Source of the DNA: Streptomyces sp. NBC_00190
GTDB lineage: Bacteria; Actinomycetota; Actinomycetes; Streptomycetales; Streptomycetaceae
Reading direction: 5' to 3'
Length of the DNA stretch: 64,000 nt
NCBI RefSeq assembly: GCF_036203305.1
Contig: NZ_CP108131.1
Span: 6,262,001 to 6,326,000 of the forward strand
The notes under the pieces are model-generated. The model was not told the DNA's origin and did no database searches. It saw nothing but the letters and a program-made list of their open reading frames with translations. The position numbers were made by a program, and so were the translations under genes. Below, piece by piece: positions 20,086 to 30,462 of the stretch. Numbering within the stretch: the first letter of the stretch is position 1; each line of letters begins with the position of its first letter.

Positions 20086-20306
20086 GGCGGGCCGAGTGGT
20101 CCGCCGGGGGTCATCCTAGGGGGCCTTCGCCCTGGCCGGGAGTGGGGGTGGTCCGCCGCGGCATCGTCGCCGGGGATCTGCCCCGGACCCCGCGCCTCAA
20201 ACGCCGGCGGGGCTGGATTTGGCTGGACTGTGCTGGTGGGACGGTTGAGACGGTGGGAGGGGGCGGGGTGGTGACGGACACAGGTCGGGGGAGGGGAATC
20301 GTAGGT

Positions 20307-21530
20307 ATGCTCGCCGCCATGCCCCCCCAGCCCCCTGCCGCGGCACCGCGGGACGAACCCGTCATACGGGAGCGCGGTGACGCCTGCCCCGGCGCGCTGC
20401 GGCTGCACCCGGCGGACGACGGGTTCCTGGCGCGGGTCCGGATCCCGGGCGGGCTGCTCGGCGCCGCGCAGGCCGCCGCGCTGGCGGACGCCGCCGACCG
20501 GTTCGGCGACGGTCACCTGGAGCTGACCTCGCGCGGGAACGTGCAACTGCGCGGGCTGTCCGACGGCTGCGGCGCCCGGCTGACCGAACTGCTCGACACG
20601 GCCGGGCTGCTGCCCGCGCCGGGCCACGAGCGGATCCGCAACATCGTCGCCACCCCCCTCGCCGACCCCGCTCCGGTCCGCGCCCTGGACGCGGCGCTCT
20701 GCGCCGAACCGAAGGCCGCCGCCCTGTCCGGCCGGTTCCTGTTCGCCGTCGACGACGGGCGCGGGGACGTGGCCGCCCTCGACCCCGACGTGACCCTGCT
20801 CGCCCGGCCCGGCGGCCGGGTGCTGGTCCGGCTCGGCGCGGCGCCCGACGCCGTCGAGGTGGCCGCCGCCGACGCCGCGCGGGCCGGGCTGGAGGCAGCC
20901 CTCCACTTCCTCGACGCCGCGGCCGCCGCCGGAACCCGGGCCTGGCGGATCGCTGAACTTCCCGCCGAACACGCCCTGGACGCCCAGGAGTTCACCACCC
21001 GGCTGGAGAGCAGGGGCTTGCGCGCGCGGTACGTCCCCGACGCGCCCCGCCCGTACGCGGACCCGCCCGCTCCCGGGGTGCACGCGGGCGCGCTCTGCGT
21101 ACTGGTCCCCCTCGGCCGGCTCGGCACCGCACCGTGGCGGGAACTGCCCGGCGACCTGCGGATCACGCCGTGGCGCAGCATCGTCGTCACCGACACCGCC
21201 GCCCGCCCCGCCGGGCTCGTCACCACGCCCGACAGCGCCTGGGAGTCCGTCACCGCCTGCACCGGCCGGCCCGGCTGCGCCAAGTCCCTGGCCGACGTAC
21301 GCGCCGACGCGCGAGCCGTCGCCGAGCGGACGCGCGGGCCGCTGCCCGTCCACTGGTCCGGGTGCGAGCGCCGCTGCGGGCGCCCGCGCGCCGCCGCCTG
21401 GGTGGACGTGGTGGCCACGCCCGACGGCTACCGGCTCGGCGCGGACCCGGTGGCGCCCCACGAACTCACGGCGGCTCTCGCCGCCGCACGCAACCAACGC
21501 CCAGTGTCCGAAGCCGCAGTGAAGAAATGA
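20307..21530 (+). CDS. cobG: Precorrin-3B synthase CobG
   Basis: This 407-residue protein belongs to the nitrite/sulfite reductase ferredoxin-like family. It contains the [17 protein letters not shown] segment and the siroheme/4Fe-4S cysteine pattern C318-x5-C324 and C353-x3-C357 ([23 protein letters not shown]). CobG is the monooxygenase of the aerobic cobalamin pathway that hydroxylates precorrin-3A to precorrin-3B, preparing ring contraction. Its presence marks the oxygen-dependent route. The ATG at 20307 has GAGGGG 10 bp upstream; a second ATG 12 bp later is less well placed. The stop overlaps the cobH start (ATGA), indicating translational coupling. Confidence 0.93.
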   Translation: MLAAMPPQPPAAAPRDEPVIRERGDACPGALRLHPADDGFLARVRIPGGLLGAAQAAALADAADRFGDGHLELTSRGNVQLRGLSDGCGARLTELLDTAGLLPAPGHERIRNIVATPLADPAPVRALDAALCAEPKAAALSGRFLFAVDDGRGDVAALDPDVTLLARPGGRVLVRLGAAPDAVEVAAADAARAGLEAALHFLDAAAAAGTRAWRIAELPAEHALDAQEFTTRLESRGLRARYVPDAPRPYADPPAPGVHAGALCVLVPLGRLGTAPWRELPGDLRITPWRSIVVTDTAARPAGLVTTPDSAWESVTACTGRPGCAKSLADVRADARAVAERTRGPLPVHWSGCERRCGRPRAAAWVDVVATPDGYRLGADPVAPHELTAALAAARNQRPVSEAAVKK

Positions 21531-22174
21531 GCGAGTACACCGTGTTCGAGTACGAGAAGGACGGCGCCGCGATCTACCGCCAGTCCTTTGCCACGATCCG
21601 CGCCGAGGCGGACCTCTCCGGGCTGCCCGCCTCGGTCGCCCAGGTCGCGGTGCGCATGATTCACGCCTGCGGGATGACCGACCTGCCCCGCGACCTGGGG
21701 TACACGCCCGACGTGGTGCTGCGGGCCCGTGCCGCCCTGGAGGCGGGCGCGCCGATCCTGTGCGACGTGCAGATGGTCGCCAGCGGGGTCACCCGCAAGC
21801 GGCTGCCCGCCGGCAACGAGGTGATCTGCACCCTCTCCGACCCGGCGGTGCCGGACCTGGCCGCGAAGATGGGCACCACGCGCAGCGCCGCCGCCCTCGA
21901 AGTCTGGCGCGACCGCGGCCTGTTGGAGGGCTCCGTGATCGCCGTCGGCAACGCGCCGACCGCGCTCTTCCGGCTGCTGGAGATGATCGAGGAGGGCGCT
22001 CCGCGCCCGGCCGCCGTCATCGGCGTGCCCGTCGGCTTCATCGGCGCCGCCGAGTCCAAGGACGCCCTCGCCGCGCACCCGTCGGGGCTCGACCACCTGA
22101 TCGTGCGCGGCCGCCGCGGCGGCAGCGCCATCGCCGCCGCCGCCGTCAACGCCATCGCGAGCGTGGCCGAATGA
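21527..22174 (+). CDS. cobH: Precorrin-8X methylmutase CobH
   Basis: This 215-residue protein matches CobH/CbiC in length and sequence. It includes [16 protein letters not shown] with the catalytic histidine that shifts the methyl group from C11 to C12, [18 protein letters not shown], and [16 protein letters not shown]. It makes hydrogenobyrinic acid from precorrin-8X in the cytoplasm. The start ATG overlaps the cobG stop as ATGA, and the stop overlaps the next gene in the same way, so the three genes form one coupled operon. Confidence 0.95.
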   Translation: MSEYTVFEYEKDGAAIYRQSFATIRAEADLSGLPASVAQVAVRMIHACGMTDLPRDLGYTPDVVLRARAALEAGAPILCDVQMVASGVTRKRLPAGNEVICTLSDPAVPDLAAKMGTTRSAAALEVWRDRGLLEGSVIAVGNAPTALFRLLEMIEEGAPRPAAVIGVPVGFIGAAESKDALAAHPSGLDHLIVRGRRGGSAIAAAAVNAIASVAE

Positions 22175-23658
22175 GCGCCGGACGCCTCTACGGCGTGGGG
22201 CTCGGGCCCGGCGACCCCTCCCTGATGACGCTGCGCGCGGTCGAGGTGATCGCCGGGGCCGACGTCGTCGCCTACCACAGCGCCCGCCACGGCCGGTCCA
22301 TCGCCCGCTCGATCGCCGCGAAGCACCTGCGCGCCGACCACATCGAGGAGCCGCTGGTCTACCCGGTCACCACCGAGACCACCGACCACCCCGGCGGCTA
22401 CCAGGGCGCGATGGAGGAGTTCTACGAGTCCGCGGCCGCCCGCCTCGCCGCACACCTGGACGCCGGCCGGACCGTCGCCGTGCTCGCGGAGGGCGATCCG
22501 CTCTTCTACAGCTCGTACATGCACATGCACAAGCGGCTCGCGGACCGGTACGAGACCGAGGTGATCCCCGGGGTCACCTCGGTGAGCGCCGCCGCCGCCC
22601 GGCTCGGCACCCCGCTCGTCGAGGGCGAGGAGGTCCTGACCATCCTCCCCGGCACCCTGCCCGAGGACGAGCTCGCCGCCCGCCTGGCCGCCACCGACTC
22701 GGCCGTCGTGATGAAGCTCGGCCGGACCTTCCCCGCCGTGCGCGGGGCGATGGAGAAGAGCGGCCGGCTCGCCGAGGCGCGCTACGTCGAGCGCGCCACC
22801 ATGGCCGGGGAGCGCACCGGAGTCCTCGCGGGCATCGACCCCGGGTCCGTCCCGTACTTCGCCGTCGCCGTCGTCCCCAGCCGGATCGGCAACCCGGGCA
22901 GCGTGCCGTCCGGCCCCGGCGAGGTCGTGGTCGTCGGCACCGGCCCGGCGGGCCCGCTGTGGCTGACCCCCGAGACCCGGCGGGCGCTGGCCGACGCCGA
23001 GGTGCTGGTCGGCTACACGACCTACCTGGACCGGGTCCCGGCCAGGCCGGGCCAGATCCGGCACGGCTCCGACAACAAGGTGGAGTCCGAACGCGCCGAG
23101 TTCGCCCTCGACCTGGCCCGGCGCGGACAGCGGGTGGCCGTGGTCTCCGGCGGCGACCCCGGGGTCTTCGCCATGGCCACGGCGGTCCTGGAGGTCGCCG
23201 GGCAGGCCGAGTACAAGGACGTGCCCGTACGGGTCCTGCCGGGGCTGACGGCGGCCAACGCGGCGGCCGCCGCGGCCGGTGCGCCGCTCGGCCACGACTA
23301 CGCCACCATCTCGCTGTCCGACCGGCTCAAGCCCTGGGAGGTCATCGCGGAGCGGCTGCGCGCGGCCGCCTCGGCGGACCTGGTGCTCGCCCTGTACAAC
23401 CCCGGCTCGCGCAGCCGGACCTGGCAGGTGGCGCAGGCCCGCGAGCTGCTGCTGGAGCTGCGCTCGCCCGGGACCCCGGTGGTCGTCGCGCGCGACGTCG
23501 GCGGCCCGGAGCAGTCGGTGCGGATCGTCACGCTCGCCGAACTGGAGCCGTCCGAGGTGGACATGCGCACCCTGCTGCTGATCGGGTCCTCGCAGACCCA
23601 GGTCACCGAGCGGGCCGACGGATCGAGGATCACCTGGACGCCGCGCCGCTACCCGTGA
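22171..23658 (+). CDS. cobIJ: Fused CobI-CobJ (precorrin-2 C20- and precorrin-3B C17-methyltransferase)
   Basis: This 495-residue fusion holds two SAM-dependent tetrapyrrole methylases. Residues about 1-240 are CobI ([35 protein letters not shown]). From about 248 on is CobJ ([46 protein letters not shown]). CobI methylates precorrin-2 at C20, and CobJ methylates at C17 and drives ring contraction. Fusion of these two enzymes is common in actinomycetes. The linker around residues 236-248 is Gly/Pro/Ser-rich. The gene is last in the operon and is followed by a 16-bp perfect-stem terminator. Confidence 0.95.
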   Translation: MSAGRLYGVGLGPGDPSLMTLRAVEVIAGADVVAYHSARHGRSIARSIAAKHLRADHIEEPLVYPVTTETTDHPGGYQGAMEEFYESAAARLAAHLDAGRTVAVLAEGDPLFYSSYMHMHKRLADRYETEVIPGVTSVSAAAARLGTPLVEGEEVLTILPGTLPEDELAARLAATDSAVVMKLGRTFPAVRGAMEKSGRLAEARYVERATMAGERTGVLAGIDPGSVPYFAVAVVPSRIGNPGSVPSGPGEVVVVGTGPAGPLWLTPETRRALADAEVLVGYTTYLDRVPARPGQIRHGSDNKVESERAEFALDLARRGQRVAVVSGGDPGVFAMATAVLEVAGQAEYKDVPVRVLPGLTAANAAAAAAGAPLGHDYATISLSDRLKPWEVIAERLRAAASADLVLALYNPGSRSRTWQVAQARELLLELRSPGTPVVVARDVGGPEQSVRIVTLAELEPSEVDMRTLLLIGSSQTQVTERADGSRITWTPRRYP

Positions 23659-23678
23659 CCGGGTGAGGTGAACGAGAG

Positions 23679-23725
23679 GGCCCGGCATCCGGGGGCGGGC
23701 GATCCGCCGCCCCGGATGCCGGGCC
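23679..23725. terminator. Bidirectional terminator between cobIJ and cobK
   Basis: A perfect 16-bp stem (GGCCCGGCATCCGGGG and its complement) with a 15-base loop lies between convergent stop codons and is followed by TT on the plus strand. Confidence 0.9.
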
Positions 23726-23734
23726 TTGTGCGTC

Positions 23735-24508
23735 CTACCAACTCTGCGCGCTGCCCAGCCAGTTCAGGGCCGCGGCCACCGAGTCCGCCTCCGGTACGTC
23801 CTGCGGTACCGCTGGGCGGCGCACCACGAGGACCGGGATGCCGGCCTCGCGGGCCGCGGTGAGTTTGGGGGCGGTGGCCGAGCCGCCGCTGTCCTTCGTC
23901 ACCAGTACGTCGATCCGGTGCCGGGCGATCAGCTCCCGCTCGTCGTCCAGGGTGAACGGGCCCCGGGCGAGCAGGACTTCCAGGCGTGGCGGCACCGGCG
24001 CCGCCGGGGGGTCCACCGAACGCACCAGGAACCAGGTGTCGGTGAGGTGTGCGAAGGTGTGCAGGCCCATCCGGCCGGTGGTCAGGAACGCGCGGGAGCC
24101 GAGACCGGGCAGCCGGTCGGCTGCCTCTTCCAGGGAGTCCACGAAGGTCCAGTCGTCGCCCGGCCGCGCAGTCCAGCCGGGGCGCCGCAGTGCCAGCAGG
24201 GGTACCCCCGTGAGCGCCTGAGCCTCGGCCGCGTGGAAACTCATCCGCTCCGCGAAGGGATGGGTGGCGTCGATGACGCGGGTGACGTCGTGGGCGACGA
24301 TCCAGGCGGCGAGGCCCGCGATTCCGCCGAAGCCGCCGATCAGGGTCTCGCCCGGCGGGAGCACGGGCGAGGCGACCCGCCCCGCGAGCGAGGTGGTCAC
24401 CCGGCACGAGGGGTCGGATGCCAGTGCCTCCGCGAGGCGGCGGGCCTCGGTCGTGCCGCCGAGGATCAGGACGTGGTGGGCGGGGAGGGGCCCCGGTTCA
24501 GCAGACAT
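23735..24508 (-). CDS. cobK: Precorrin-6A reductase CobK
   Basis: This 257-residue protein matches CobK/CbiJ. The N-terminal nucleotide-binding segment is VLILGGTTEARRLAEAL, followed by SLAGRV, GGFGGIAGLAAWI, the conserved VIDATHPFAERMS, and VTKDSGG near the C-terminus. It uses NADPH to reduce precorrin-6A to precorrin-6B. It is last in the minus-strand operon cobL-cobM-cobK, and its start overlaps the end of cobM by 11 bp. Confidence 0.94.
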   Translation of the reverse strand: MSAEPGPLPAHHVLILGGTTEARRLAEALASDPSCRVTTSLAGRVASPVLPPGETLIGGFGGIAGLAAWIVAHDVTRVIDATHPFAERMSFHAAEAQALTGVPLLALRRPGWTARPGDDWTFVDSLEEAADRLPGLGSRAFLTTGRMGLHTFAHLTDTWFLVRSVDPPAAPVPPRLEVLLARGPFTLDDERELIARHRIDVLVTKDSGGSATAPKLTAAREAGIPVLVVRRPAVPQDVPEADSVAAALNWLGSAQSW

Positions 24509-25247
24509 GCCGGTCGCGTTCGGGGGAGTAGAGGTGGCTGTCGCGGAACTGCTCCGCGCCCAGCGTACGGCCCACCACGATGACCGCGGTGCGGACCAGC
24601 CCGTGCTCCTTCACCTGGGCCGCGATGTCGGCCAAGGTGCCGCGCAGGATCAGCTCGTCGGGGCGGCTGGCCATCGCCACCACCGCCACCGGGCACTGGG
24701 CCCCGTAGTGCGGCAGCAGTTCGTCGACGACCCGGTCCACGTAGCGGGTGGCCAGGTGCAGCACCAGCAGCGCGCCGCTGCGCCCCAAGGTGGCCAGGTC
24801 CTCGCCCGGCGGCATCGGGGTGGCCTGCTGGGCGATCCGGGTCAGGATCACCGTCTGGCCGACGGTGGGCACGGTCAGCTCCCGCTTCAGCGCCGCGGCC
24901 GCCGCGGCGAAGGCCGGTACGCCCGGGACCACTTCGTACGGGATGCCGGCCGCGTCGAGCCGCCGCATCTGCTCCGCGACGGCGCTGAAGATGGACGGGT
25001 CACCGGAGTGCAGCCGCGCCACGTCCTGGCCCGCCGCGTGCGCCCGTACGCACTCGGCGACGATCTCGTCCAGGTTCAGCTGCGAGGTGTCCACCAGCCG
25101 GGCGTCCGCCGGGCATTCCGCGAGCAGTTCGCGGGGGACGAGGCTGCCCGCGTACAGGCAGACCGGGGCGGCGGCCAGCGTCCGGGCACCGCGCACCGTG
25201 ATCAGGTCGGCGGCGCCGGGGCCCGCACCGATGAAGTACACGGTCAT
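24498..25247 (-). CDS. cobM: Precorrin-4 C11-methyltransferase CobM
   Basis: This 249-residue SAM-dependent methylase contains VYFIGAGPGAADLITVRGAR at the N-terminus, LHSGDPSIFSAVAEQM and YEVVPGVPAFAAAAAAL, all CobM/CbiF signatures. It methylates precorrin-4 at C11 to give precorrin-5. The gene begins one base after the cobL stop and overlaps cobK, so the three are translationally coupled. Length is normal. Confidence 0.95.
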   Translation of the reverse strand: MTVYFIGAGPGAADLITVRGARTLAAAPVCLYAGSLVPRELLAECPADARLVDTSQLNLDEIVAECVRAHAAGQDVARLHSGDPSIFSAVAEQMRRLDAAGIPYEVVPGVPAFAAAAAALKRELTVPTVGQTVILTRIAQQATPMPPGEDLATLGRSGALLVLHLATRYVDRVVDELLPHYGAQCPVAVVAMASRPDELILRGTLADIAAQVKEHGLVRTAVIVVGRTLGAEQFRDSHLYSPERDRHVC

Positions 25248-25248
25248 G

Positions 25249-26502
25249 TCAGAGATCCTTCTCGTTCGTCGACTTCGTCACCGACCACTGGGTGACCGGC
25301 ATGGCCTGGCGCCAGCCCGTGAAACCGCCGACCGGCACCGCGTGCGCGACCGACAGCTTCACCAGTTCGCCGCCGTGGCGCCGGTAGCGGTCGGTGAGGA
25401 CCGCCTCCGACTCCAGGGTGACCGTGTTGACCACCAGCCGGCCGCCGGGGGCGAGCGCTGCCCAGGCCGCGTCGAGCAGCCCCGGCGCGGTCAGCCCGCC
25501 GCCGATGAACACCGCGTCGGGGGCGGGGAGGCCCGCGAGGGCGTCCGGCGCGGCGCCGACGACGACGTGCAGGCCGGGCACGCCGAGCGCCGCCGCGTTA
25601 CGGGTGATCCGCGCCGCCCGTTCAGGGACGCGCTCCACGGCCACCGCCCGGCAGGAGGGGTGCGTGCGCATCCACTCGATGCCGATGGAGCCGGAGCCGC
25701 CGCCGATGTCCCACAGCAGCTCGCCGGGGGCCGGGGCCAGCGCGCACAGGGTCGCGGCCCGGACCCGGCGCTTGGTGAGCTGTCCGTCGTGCTCGTACGC
25801 GGCGTCCGGCAGGCCCGGCGTCGCGCCGATCCGGGGCGCCGGGTGAGAGGGGTCACGGCGGCAGTCCACGGCCACCACGTTCAGGGGGTCGCCCGGCGGG
25901 TGGTCCCAGCCGTCGGCGAGGCCCTCGTACGCTTCCTCGCGCTCGGAGCCGAGCTGCTCCAGCACCCGGATCCGGCTCGGGCCGAAGCCCCGCTCCCGGA
26001 GCAGGGCGGCGATCTCGCCCGGGGACGCCGCTCCGGCGCTGAGCACCAGCACGCGCCGCCCCTCGTACAGCGCGGCCGCGAGCCGGGCCACCGGGCGGCC
26101 GACGACCGTGACCACCTCGGTGTCCTCGACCGGCCAGCCCAGGCGGGCGCAGGCGTAGGAGACCGAGGAGGGGTGCGGGTACACCCGCAGGGCGCGGGGC
26201 CCCAGCTCCTGCGCGAGGGCCCGGCCGATCCCGTAGAACATGGGGTCGCCGCTGGCCAGCACCGCGATCCGGCGGCCCGCGTGCTCGGCCATCAGCTTCG
26301 GCACGGCCGGCCGCAGCGGGCTCGGCCAGGCCACCCGCTGCCCGGGGCACAGGTCGGCCGGCAGCAGGTCCAGCTGGCGCGGGCCGCCGATCAGCACCTC
26401 GGCGCAGGACAGCGCCGAGCGCGCGGCGGCGCTGATCCCGGCCCAGCCGTCGGCGCCGAGGCCGACGACCGTGACGGGGGCGGGGGGCGGTGCGGAGCTC
26501 AC
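25249..26502 (-). CDS. cobL: Precorrin-6Y C5,15-methyltransferase (decarboxylating) CobL
   Basis: This 417-residue protein is a CbiE-CbiT fusion. The CbiE-like methylase domain (about 10-215) has VVGLGADGWAGISAAARSAL and VLASGDPMFYGIG. The CbiT-like domain (about 235-410) has LWDIGGGSGSIGIEWMR, a Rossmann SAM site, and VFIGGGLTAPGLL. It methylates C5 and C15 and removes the C12 acetate carboxylate. It is first in the minus-strand operon, and its promoter lies in the 152-bp gap shared with the divergent dehydrogenase gene. No riboswitch core was found in that gap. Confidence 0.95.
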   Translation of the reverse strand: MSSAPPPAPVTVVGLGADGWAGISAAARSALSCAEVLIGGPRQLDLLPADLCPGQRVAWPSPLRPAVPKLMAEHAGRRIAVLASGDPMFYGIGRALAQELGPRALRVYPHPSSVSYACARLGWPVEDTEVVTVVGRPVARLAAALYEGRRVLVLSAGAASPGEIAALLRERGFGPSRIRVLEQLGSEREEAYEGLADGWDHPPGDPLNVVAVDCRRDPSHPAPRIGATPGLPDAAYEHDGQLTKRRVRAATLCALAPAPGELLWDIGGGSGSIGIEWMRTHPSCRAVAVERVPERAARITRNAAALGVPGLHVVVGAAPDALAGLPAPDAVFIGGGLTAPGLLDAAWAALAPGGRLVVNTVTLESEAVLTDRYRRHGGELVKLSVAHAVPVGGFTGWRQAMPVTQWSVTKSTNEKDL

Positions 26503-26654
26503 TGCGCGGTTACCTCGGAACGGGAAGGAGAGCGGAAGGCGGGCGGACCGCAGCCTACTGGCCTGCGCGTACGCCTGTCCGTACCACCCCCGCTCCGGCG
26601 CCCGGCCCCGGCCGGTCTACTGTCGGTAGCCCATCGATCGCGAGGGAGCCCGCC

Positions 26655-27587
26655 ATGCCCGGCTGGAACGCCACGAACATCCCCGACCAGAGCGGCCGGA
26701 CCGCGGTCGTCACGGGGGCCAACAGCGGGATCGGCTACATCACCGCCCGCGAGCTCGCCCGGAGCGGTGCCTCGGTCGTCCTGGCTTGCCGCAGCGCCGC
26801 GCGCGGGCGCGCCGCCGAGGTCAGAATACGTTCCGAAGTGCCGGGAGCCGAAGTGGAGTTCGCCCCGCTCGACCTCGCCGACCTGGCTTCCGTACGGGAG
26901 TTCGCCAAGGACTACGGGCAGCGGCGGGAGTCGTTGGACCTGCTGGTCAACAACGCGGGCGTGATGGCGTTGCCGTACGGGCGGACCGCCGACGGGTTCG
27001 AGACCCAGTTCGGGGTCAACCACCTCGGGCACTTCGCGCTCACCGGGCTGCTGTTGCCGAGGCTGCGGGCCGCCGCGCCGGGCGCCCGGATCGTCAACGT
27101 CTCCAGCGGATTCCACGCCCTGGCCGACGTCGACCTCGACGACCTGGACGGCGAGCACGGCTACCGGCGCTGGATCGCCTACGGCCGCTCCAAGACCGCC
27201 AATCTGCTCTTCACGCACGAGCTGTCCCGGCGCTTCGCCGCCGCCGGCTCCACCCTCGTCGCCGCCGCCGCGCACCCCGGCTACGCCTCATCCAACCTCC
27301 ACGCCGGAGCCTCGAAGCTGGAGGGCCCCACCTTCAACTCGCGCGTGGCGGCGTTCGGCAACGCGTTCGTCGCGCAGCCCGCGTCCTCGGGTGCGCTGCC
27401 CACGCTCTACGCGGCCACCGCGCCCGGGGTCGGGCCCGACGACTTCATCGGGCCGCGGTTCGGCTGGCGCGGGGCGCCCGTACGGTCCTGGAGGGCGAAG
27501 CGGACCTTCGACGACACGTCGGGCGAACGGCTCTGGGCCGCCTCCGAGAAGCTCACGGGAGTCTCGTACGCGTCCCTGCCGCGCTGA
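26655..27587 (+). CDS. Short-chain dehydrogenase/reductase (retinol dehydrogenase-like)
   Basis: This 310-residue SDR has the NAD(P)-binding motif TGANSGIG (residues 20-27), the NNAG motif (99-102), Ser150/151 and the catalytic pair Y176-x3-K180 (YGRSK). Sequence style (FETQFGVNHLGHFALTGLLLP, followed by IVNVSSGFHALADVDLDDLD) resembles the retinol dehydrogenase/protochlorophyllide reductase-like branch common in Streptomyces. The substrate is unknown. The ATG at 26655 follows GAGGGAG with good spacing. It is monocistronic, divergent from cobL and convergent with a TetR regulator. A link to cobalamin synthesis is not indicated. Confidence 0.9.
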   Translation: MPGWNATNIPDQSGRTAVVTGANSGIGYITARELARSGASVVLACRSAARGRAAEVRIRSEVPGAEVEFAPLDLADLASVREFAKDYGQRRESLDLLVNNAGVMALPYGRTADGFETQFGVNHLGHFALTGLLLPRLRAAAPGARIVNVSSGFHALADVDLDDLDGEHGYRRWIAYGRSKTANLLFTHELSRRFAAAGSTLVAAAAHPGYASSNLHAGASKLEGPTFNSRVAAFGNAFVAQPASSGALPTLYAATAPGVGPDDFIGPRFGWRGAPVRSWRAKRTFDDTSGERLWAASEKLTGVSYASLPR

Positions 27588-27762
27588 TCGGCCGGGCGTG
27601 CCCATCCGCCGGGCGCGCTGATCCCGCCGGGGGCGCGGAGCCGCTCCTGAGCGCCCCCGTCCGCCCCCGGACGCCTCAGGGCGCCCCGGACGGGACCTGA
27701 CCGCGGCGCCCCGGCGGCCGGACAATCGGTGGCATGGACGACACTCCGGACAACCACCCAGT
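27588..27762. terminator. Convergent intergenic region with hairpins
   Basis: This 175-bp gap lies between the SDR and TetR stop codons. It contains a small stem CGTCCG-CCCC-CGGACG near 27659-27674 and other G/C-rich inverted segments, enough for bidirectional termination. No gene is supported. Confidence 0.45.
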
Positions 27763-28359
27763 CTAATCGGGGCGCAGGGAGCGCCAGATGAGGTCCGGGA
27801 GGTAGCGCGCGGCCTCCGCCAGGTCGATCTCGTAGGTGCTGGACAACCAGCGGCGCGCGACTTCGGTGAGCGGCCCCATGACCATGACCTCGATCACGGC
27901 TGCCGGGAGGGGGGCGACCTCGCCGCGCTCCATGCGCGCCCCCATCCACTGCATGATGGCCGCGAACTTCTCCGTCTTGGCCGCGCCGATCTCCTCGGCG
28001 TGGGCCACGAGGTAGCCCGAGTAGGCCGAGGCGTGCAGGAACAGTGCGACGTCCCGGTGTTCCTCGGTGAAGCGCAGGTAGGACGCCACCCACGCCTGGA
28101 CACCGGTGCGCGCGGTCCGGCACCGGGTCAGTGCGGCCACCATCTCGTCGCACAGCTGGTCCATGCAGCGGATGTAGAGGGCGGCGGCCAGGCCGTCGAA
28201 GCTGCCGAAGTGGTGGTAGAGGCTGCCGAGGCTCACACCGCCGGCCGCGACGACCGCGTTCACCGTGAACCCCTGCTGGCCGGACTCGGCGAACACCCGC
28301 AGTGCGGCGGTCAGGATCAAGTCGACGGTGGCCTCGCCGCGTTGTTGCTTAGGAGACAT
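27763..28359 (-). CDS. TetR-family transcriptional regulator
   Basis: This 198-residue protein has an N-terminal TetR helix-turn-helix (about residues 10-57: ILTAALRVFAESGQQGFTVN, then VSLGSLYHHFGSFDGLAAAL). The C-terminal ligand domain is helical and unassigned. Members usually repress nearby genes and bind palindromic operators as dimers. A striking A/T-rich palindrome lies about 75-95 bp upstream of the start, in the gap shared with the divergent membrane-anchored protein gene, so autoregulation and control of that neighbour are likely. The inducer is unknown. The ribosome-binding site is weak. Confidence 0.92.
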   Translation of the reverse strand: MSPKQQRGEATVDLILTAALRVFAESGQQGFTVNAVVAAGGVSLGSLYHHFGSFDGLAAALYIRCMDQLCDEMVAALTRCRTARTGVQAWVASYLRFTEEHRDVALFLHASAYSGYLVAHAEEIGAAKTEKFAAIMQWMGARMERGEVAPLPAAVIEVMVMGPLTEVARRWLSSTYEIDLAEAARYLPDLIWRSLRPD

Positions 28360-28432
28360 GTGGGATCCCGTCGGTGTCCGTCGCGGTGTTTCTGTGACCT
28401 GTGGCGCGCAGAGAGCCTAGCAAGACCTGGAA

Positions 28433-28454
28433 CTAGAAGATCTTTCTAGAAAGA
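28433..28454. promoter_or_regulatory. Palindromic candidate TetR operator
   Basis: Two overlapping inverted repeats occur here: CTAGAA-N5-TTCTAG (28433-28449) and the perfect 14-bp palindrome TCTTTCTAGAAAGA (28441-28454). The A/T content contrasts sharply with the flanks. It lies in the divergent gap between the TetR gene and the gene at 28540. Confidence 0.65.
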
Positions 28455-28539
28455 CCCTCCATGAAATCGGCCGGCGCGCCACACTGGGCAGTCAGCCGGA
28501 CCCGTGTGCACCCGCCCCCCTCATCCCCTGGAGCAGCCG

Positions 28540-29298
<759 letters not shown>

Positions 29299-29314
29299 GG
29301 CCCGGCTCCCGGCG

Positions 29315-30262
29315 TTACGAGGACTTCGTGGCGCGTTCGTACAGGGCCCGGACCCCGTCGCCGAAGTAGCTGCTGTACGAGGTCTCGTCGTCGCCCCCGC
29401 CGTCCAGGCCGCCGATCACCCCGATCAGCGTGTGCCCGTCGGTCAGCACCGGGCCGCCGCTCGTGCCGTTGGGCACGTCCGCGCAGTCGAGGCGCAGCTG
29501 CGTCGGCCCGGCGGCCCGGGCGGTGTTGCGGCAGTCCACCGGCTGCTCGGAGGTGTTCGGGTAGCCCACGACCCGTGCGGGCGCGGGCAGTTCGGGCCGC
29601 AGGCCCAGTTCCTCGGCCCTGGTGAAGTCCTCCAGTCGCTGGCCGGGGTAGCCGGGCCGGCGCAGCCGGACGAAGGCGACGTCGTGGTCGGGGTCCTGGT
29701 CCTCGGTCCAGCGGGGGTCCACGTCGATCCGGGTGGGAACCCAGACCCCGTACGGAGCCGCGCCGTCCGAGTAGCCGGGGACGAAGGCGAGGTTGGTGCG
29801 GAAGCCGCCCGTGTACACGCAGTGGGCGGCGGTGGCGATGAGGTCGCCGCCGGGGGAGTGGACCACCACGGCCGAGCAGTGGTGGTCGGGGTCGCCGTCG
29901 TCGCCGGGGGAGAACAGCGCTCCGACGGCGGGCTCGGCGGGCGCCGGCCGGGCCTCCAAGGGGTCCGAAGGCTTCCACCCGGTGGACCTCCAGTGCGCCC
30001 TGGGGCCGCTGTCGGCGAAGGCCTTGCCGTCCGTCGGCGGGTCCGCGACCTCGTGGACCATCCCGTCCAGCACGGCGGCCGCCGTCCGGTCGGCCCGCTC
30101 GGGATCCTGCTGGTAGACGCCCTGCGCGGTATCCCCGTCCGCACGGTGGGCGGCGACGCCGCGCAGCTCCCACAGGTACCCGGCGCCCACGAAGGCCAGC
30201 GCGCCGAGGGCGCCGACGAGCACGCTGGCCCGTACGGCCCGCCCGTGAACCTTGCTGAACAT
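29315..30262 (-). CDS. Exported trypsin-like serine protease
   Basis: This 315-residue protein has an N-terminal hydrophobic signal or anchor (residues 11-31) and a chymotrypsin-fold domain. The catalytic triad is visible as H147 (ATAAHC), D194 (HDVAFV) and S268 (NGTSGGPV). Two cysteine pairs probably form disulfides (C129/C148 and C244/C260). The ATG at 30262 is chosen because GGGGAG precedes it at 6 bp and the signal sequence starts there. It acts outside the membrane; its substrate is unknown. It converges on the TTA-containing gene with only 16 bp between stop codons and diverges from the PI-PLC-like gene. It is not obviously connected with PQQ precursor processing. Confidence 0.9.
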   Translation of the reverse strand: MFSKVHGRAVRASVLVGALGALAFVGAGYLWELRGVAAHRADGDTAQGVYQQDPERADRTAAAVLDGMVHEVADPPTDGKAFADSGPRAHWRSTGWKPSDPLEARPAPAEPAVGALFSPGDDGDPDHHCSAVVVHSPGGDLIATAAHCVYTGGFRTNLAFVPGYSDGAAPYGVWVPTRIDVDPRWTEDQDPDHDVAFVRLRRPGYPGQRLEDFTRAEELGLRPELPAPARVVGYPNTSEQPVDCRNTARAAGPTQLRLDCADVPNGTSGGPVLTDGHTLIGVIGGLDGGGDDETSYSSYFGDGVRALYERATKSS

Positions 30263-30462
30263 GTGGCACTCCCCGCCCCGCATACGCGTCCGACGCTCCG
30301 TTCGATGGGGAGACGGGCGGGATGGGTTCCGAAATCCGGACGTGTCGGTGCTCACAGCGGTTCCCGGCCGCCCGCACGTCACTCCCCGGTCTTCCGCGTG
30401 TCATACAACTCGCCTAGCCTCCACGCGACTTGAGCCGCACCGGACCGACAGGAGCCGAAAGC

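Noticed and set aside
29315..30262. Trypsin-like protease as the PQQ precursor protease
   Set aside because: It has an export signal, whereas PqqA processing is cytoplasmic, and known PQQ proteases are zinc M16-type enzymes.
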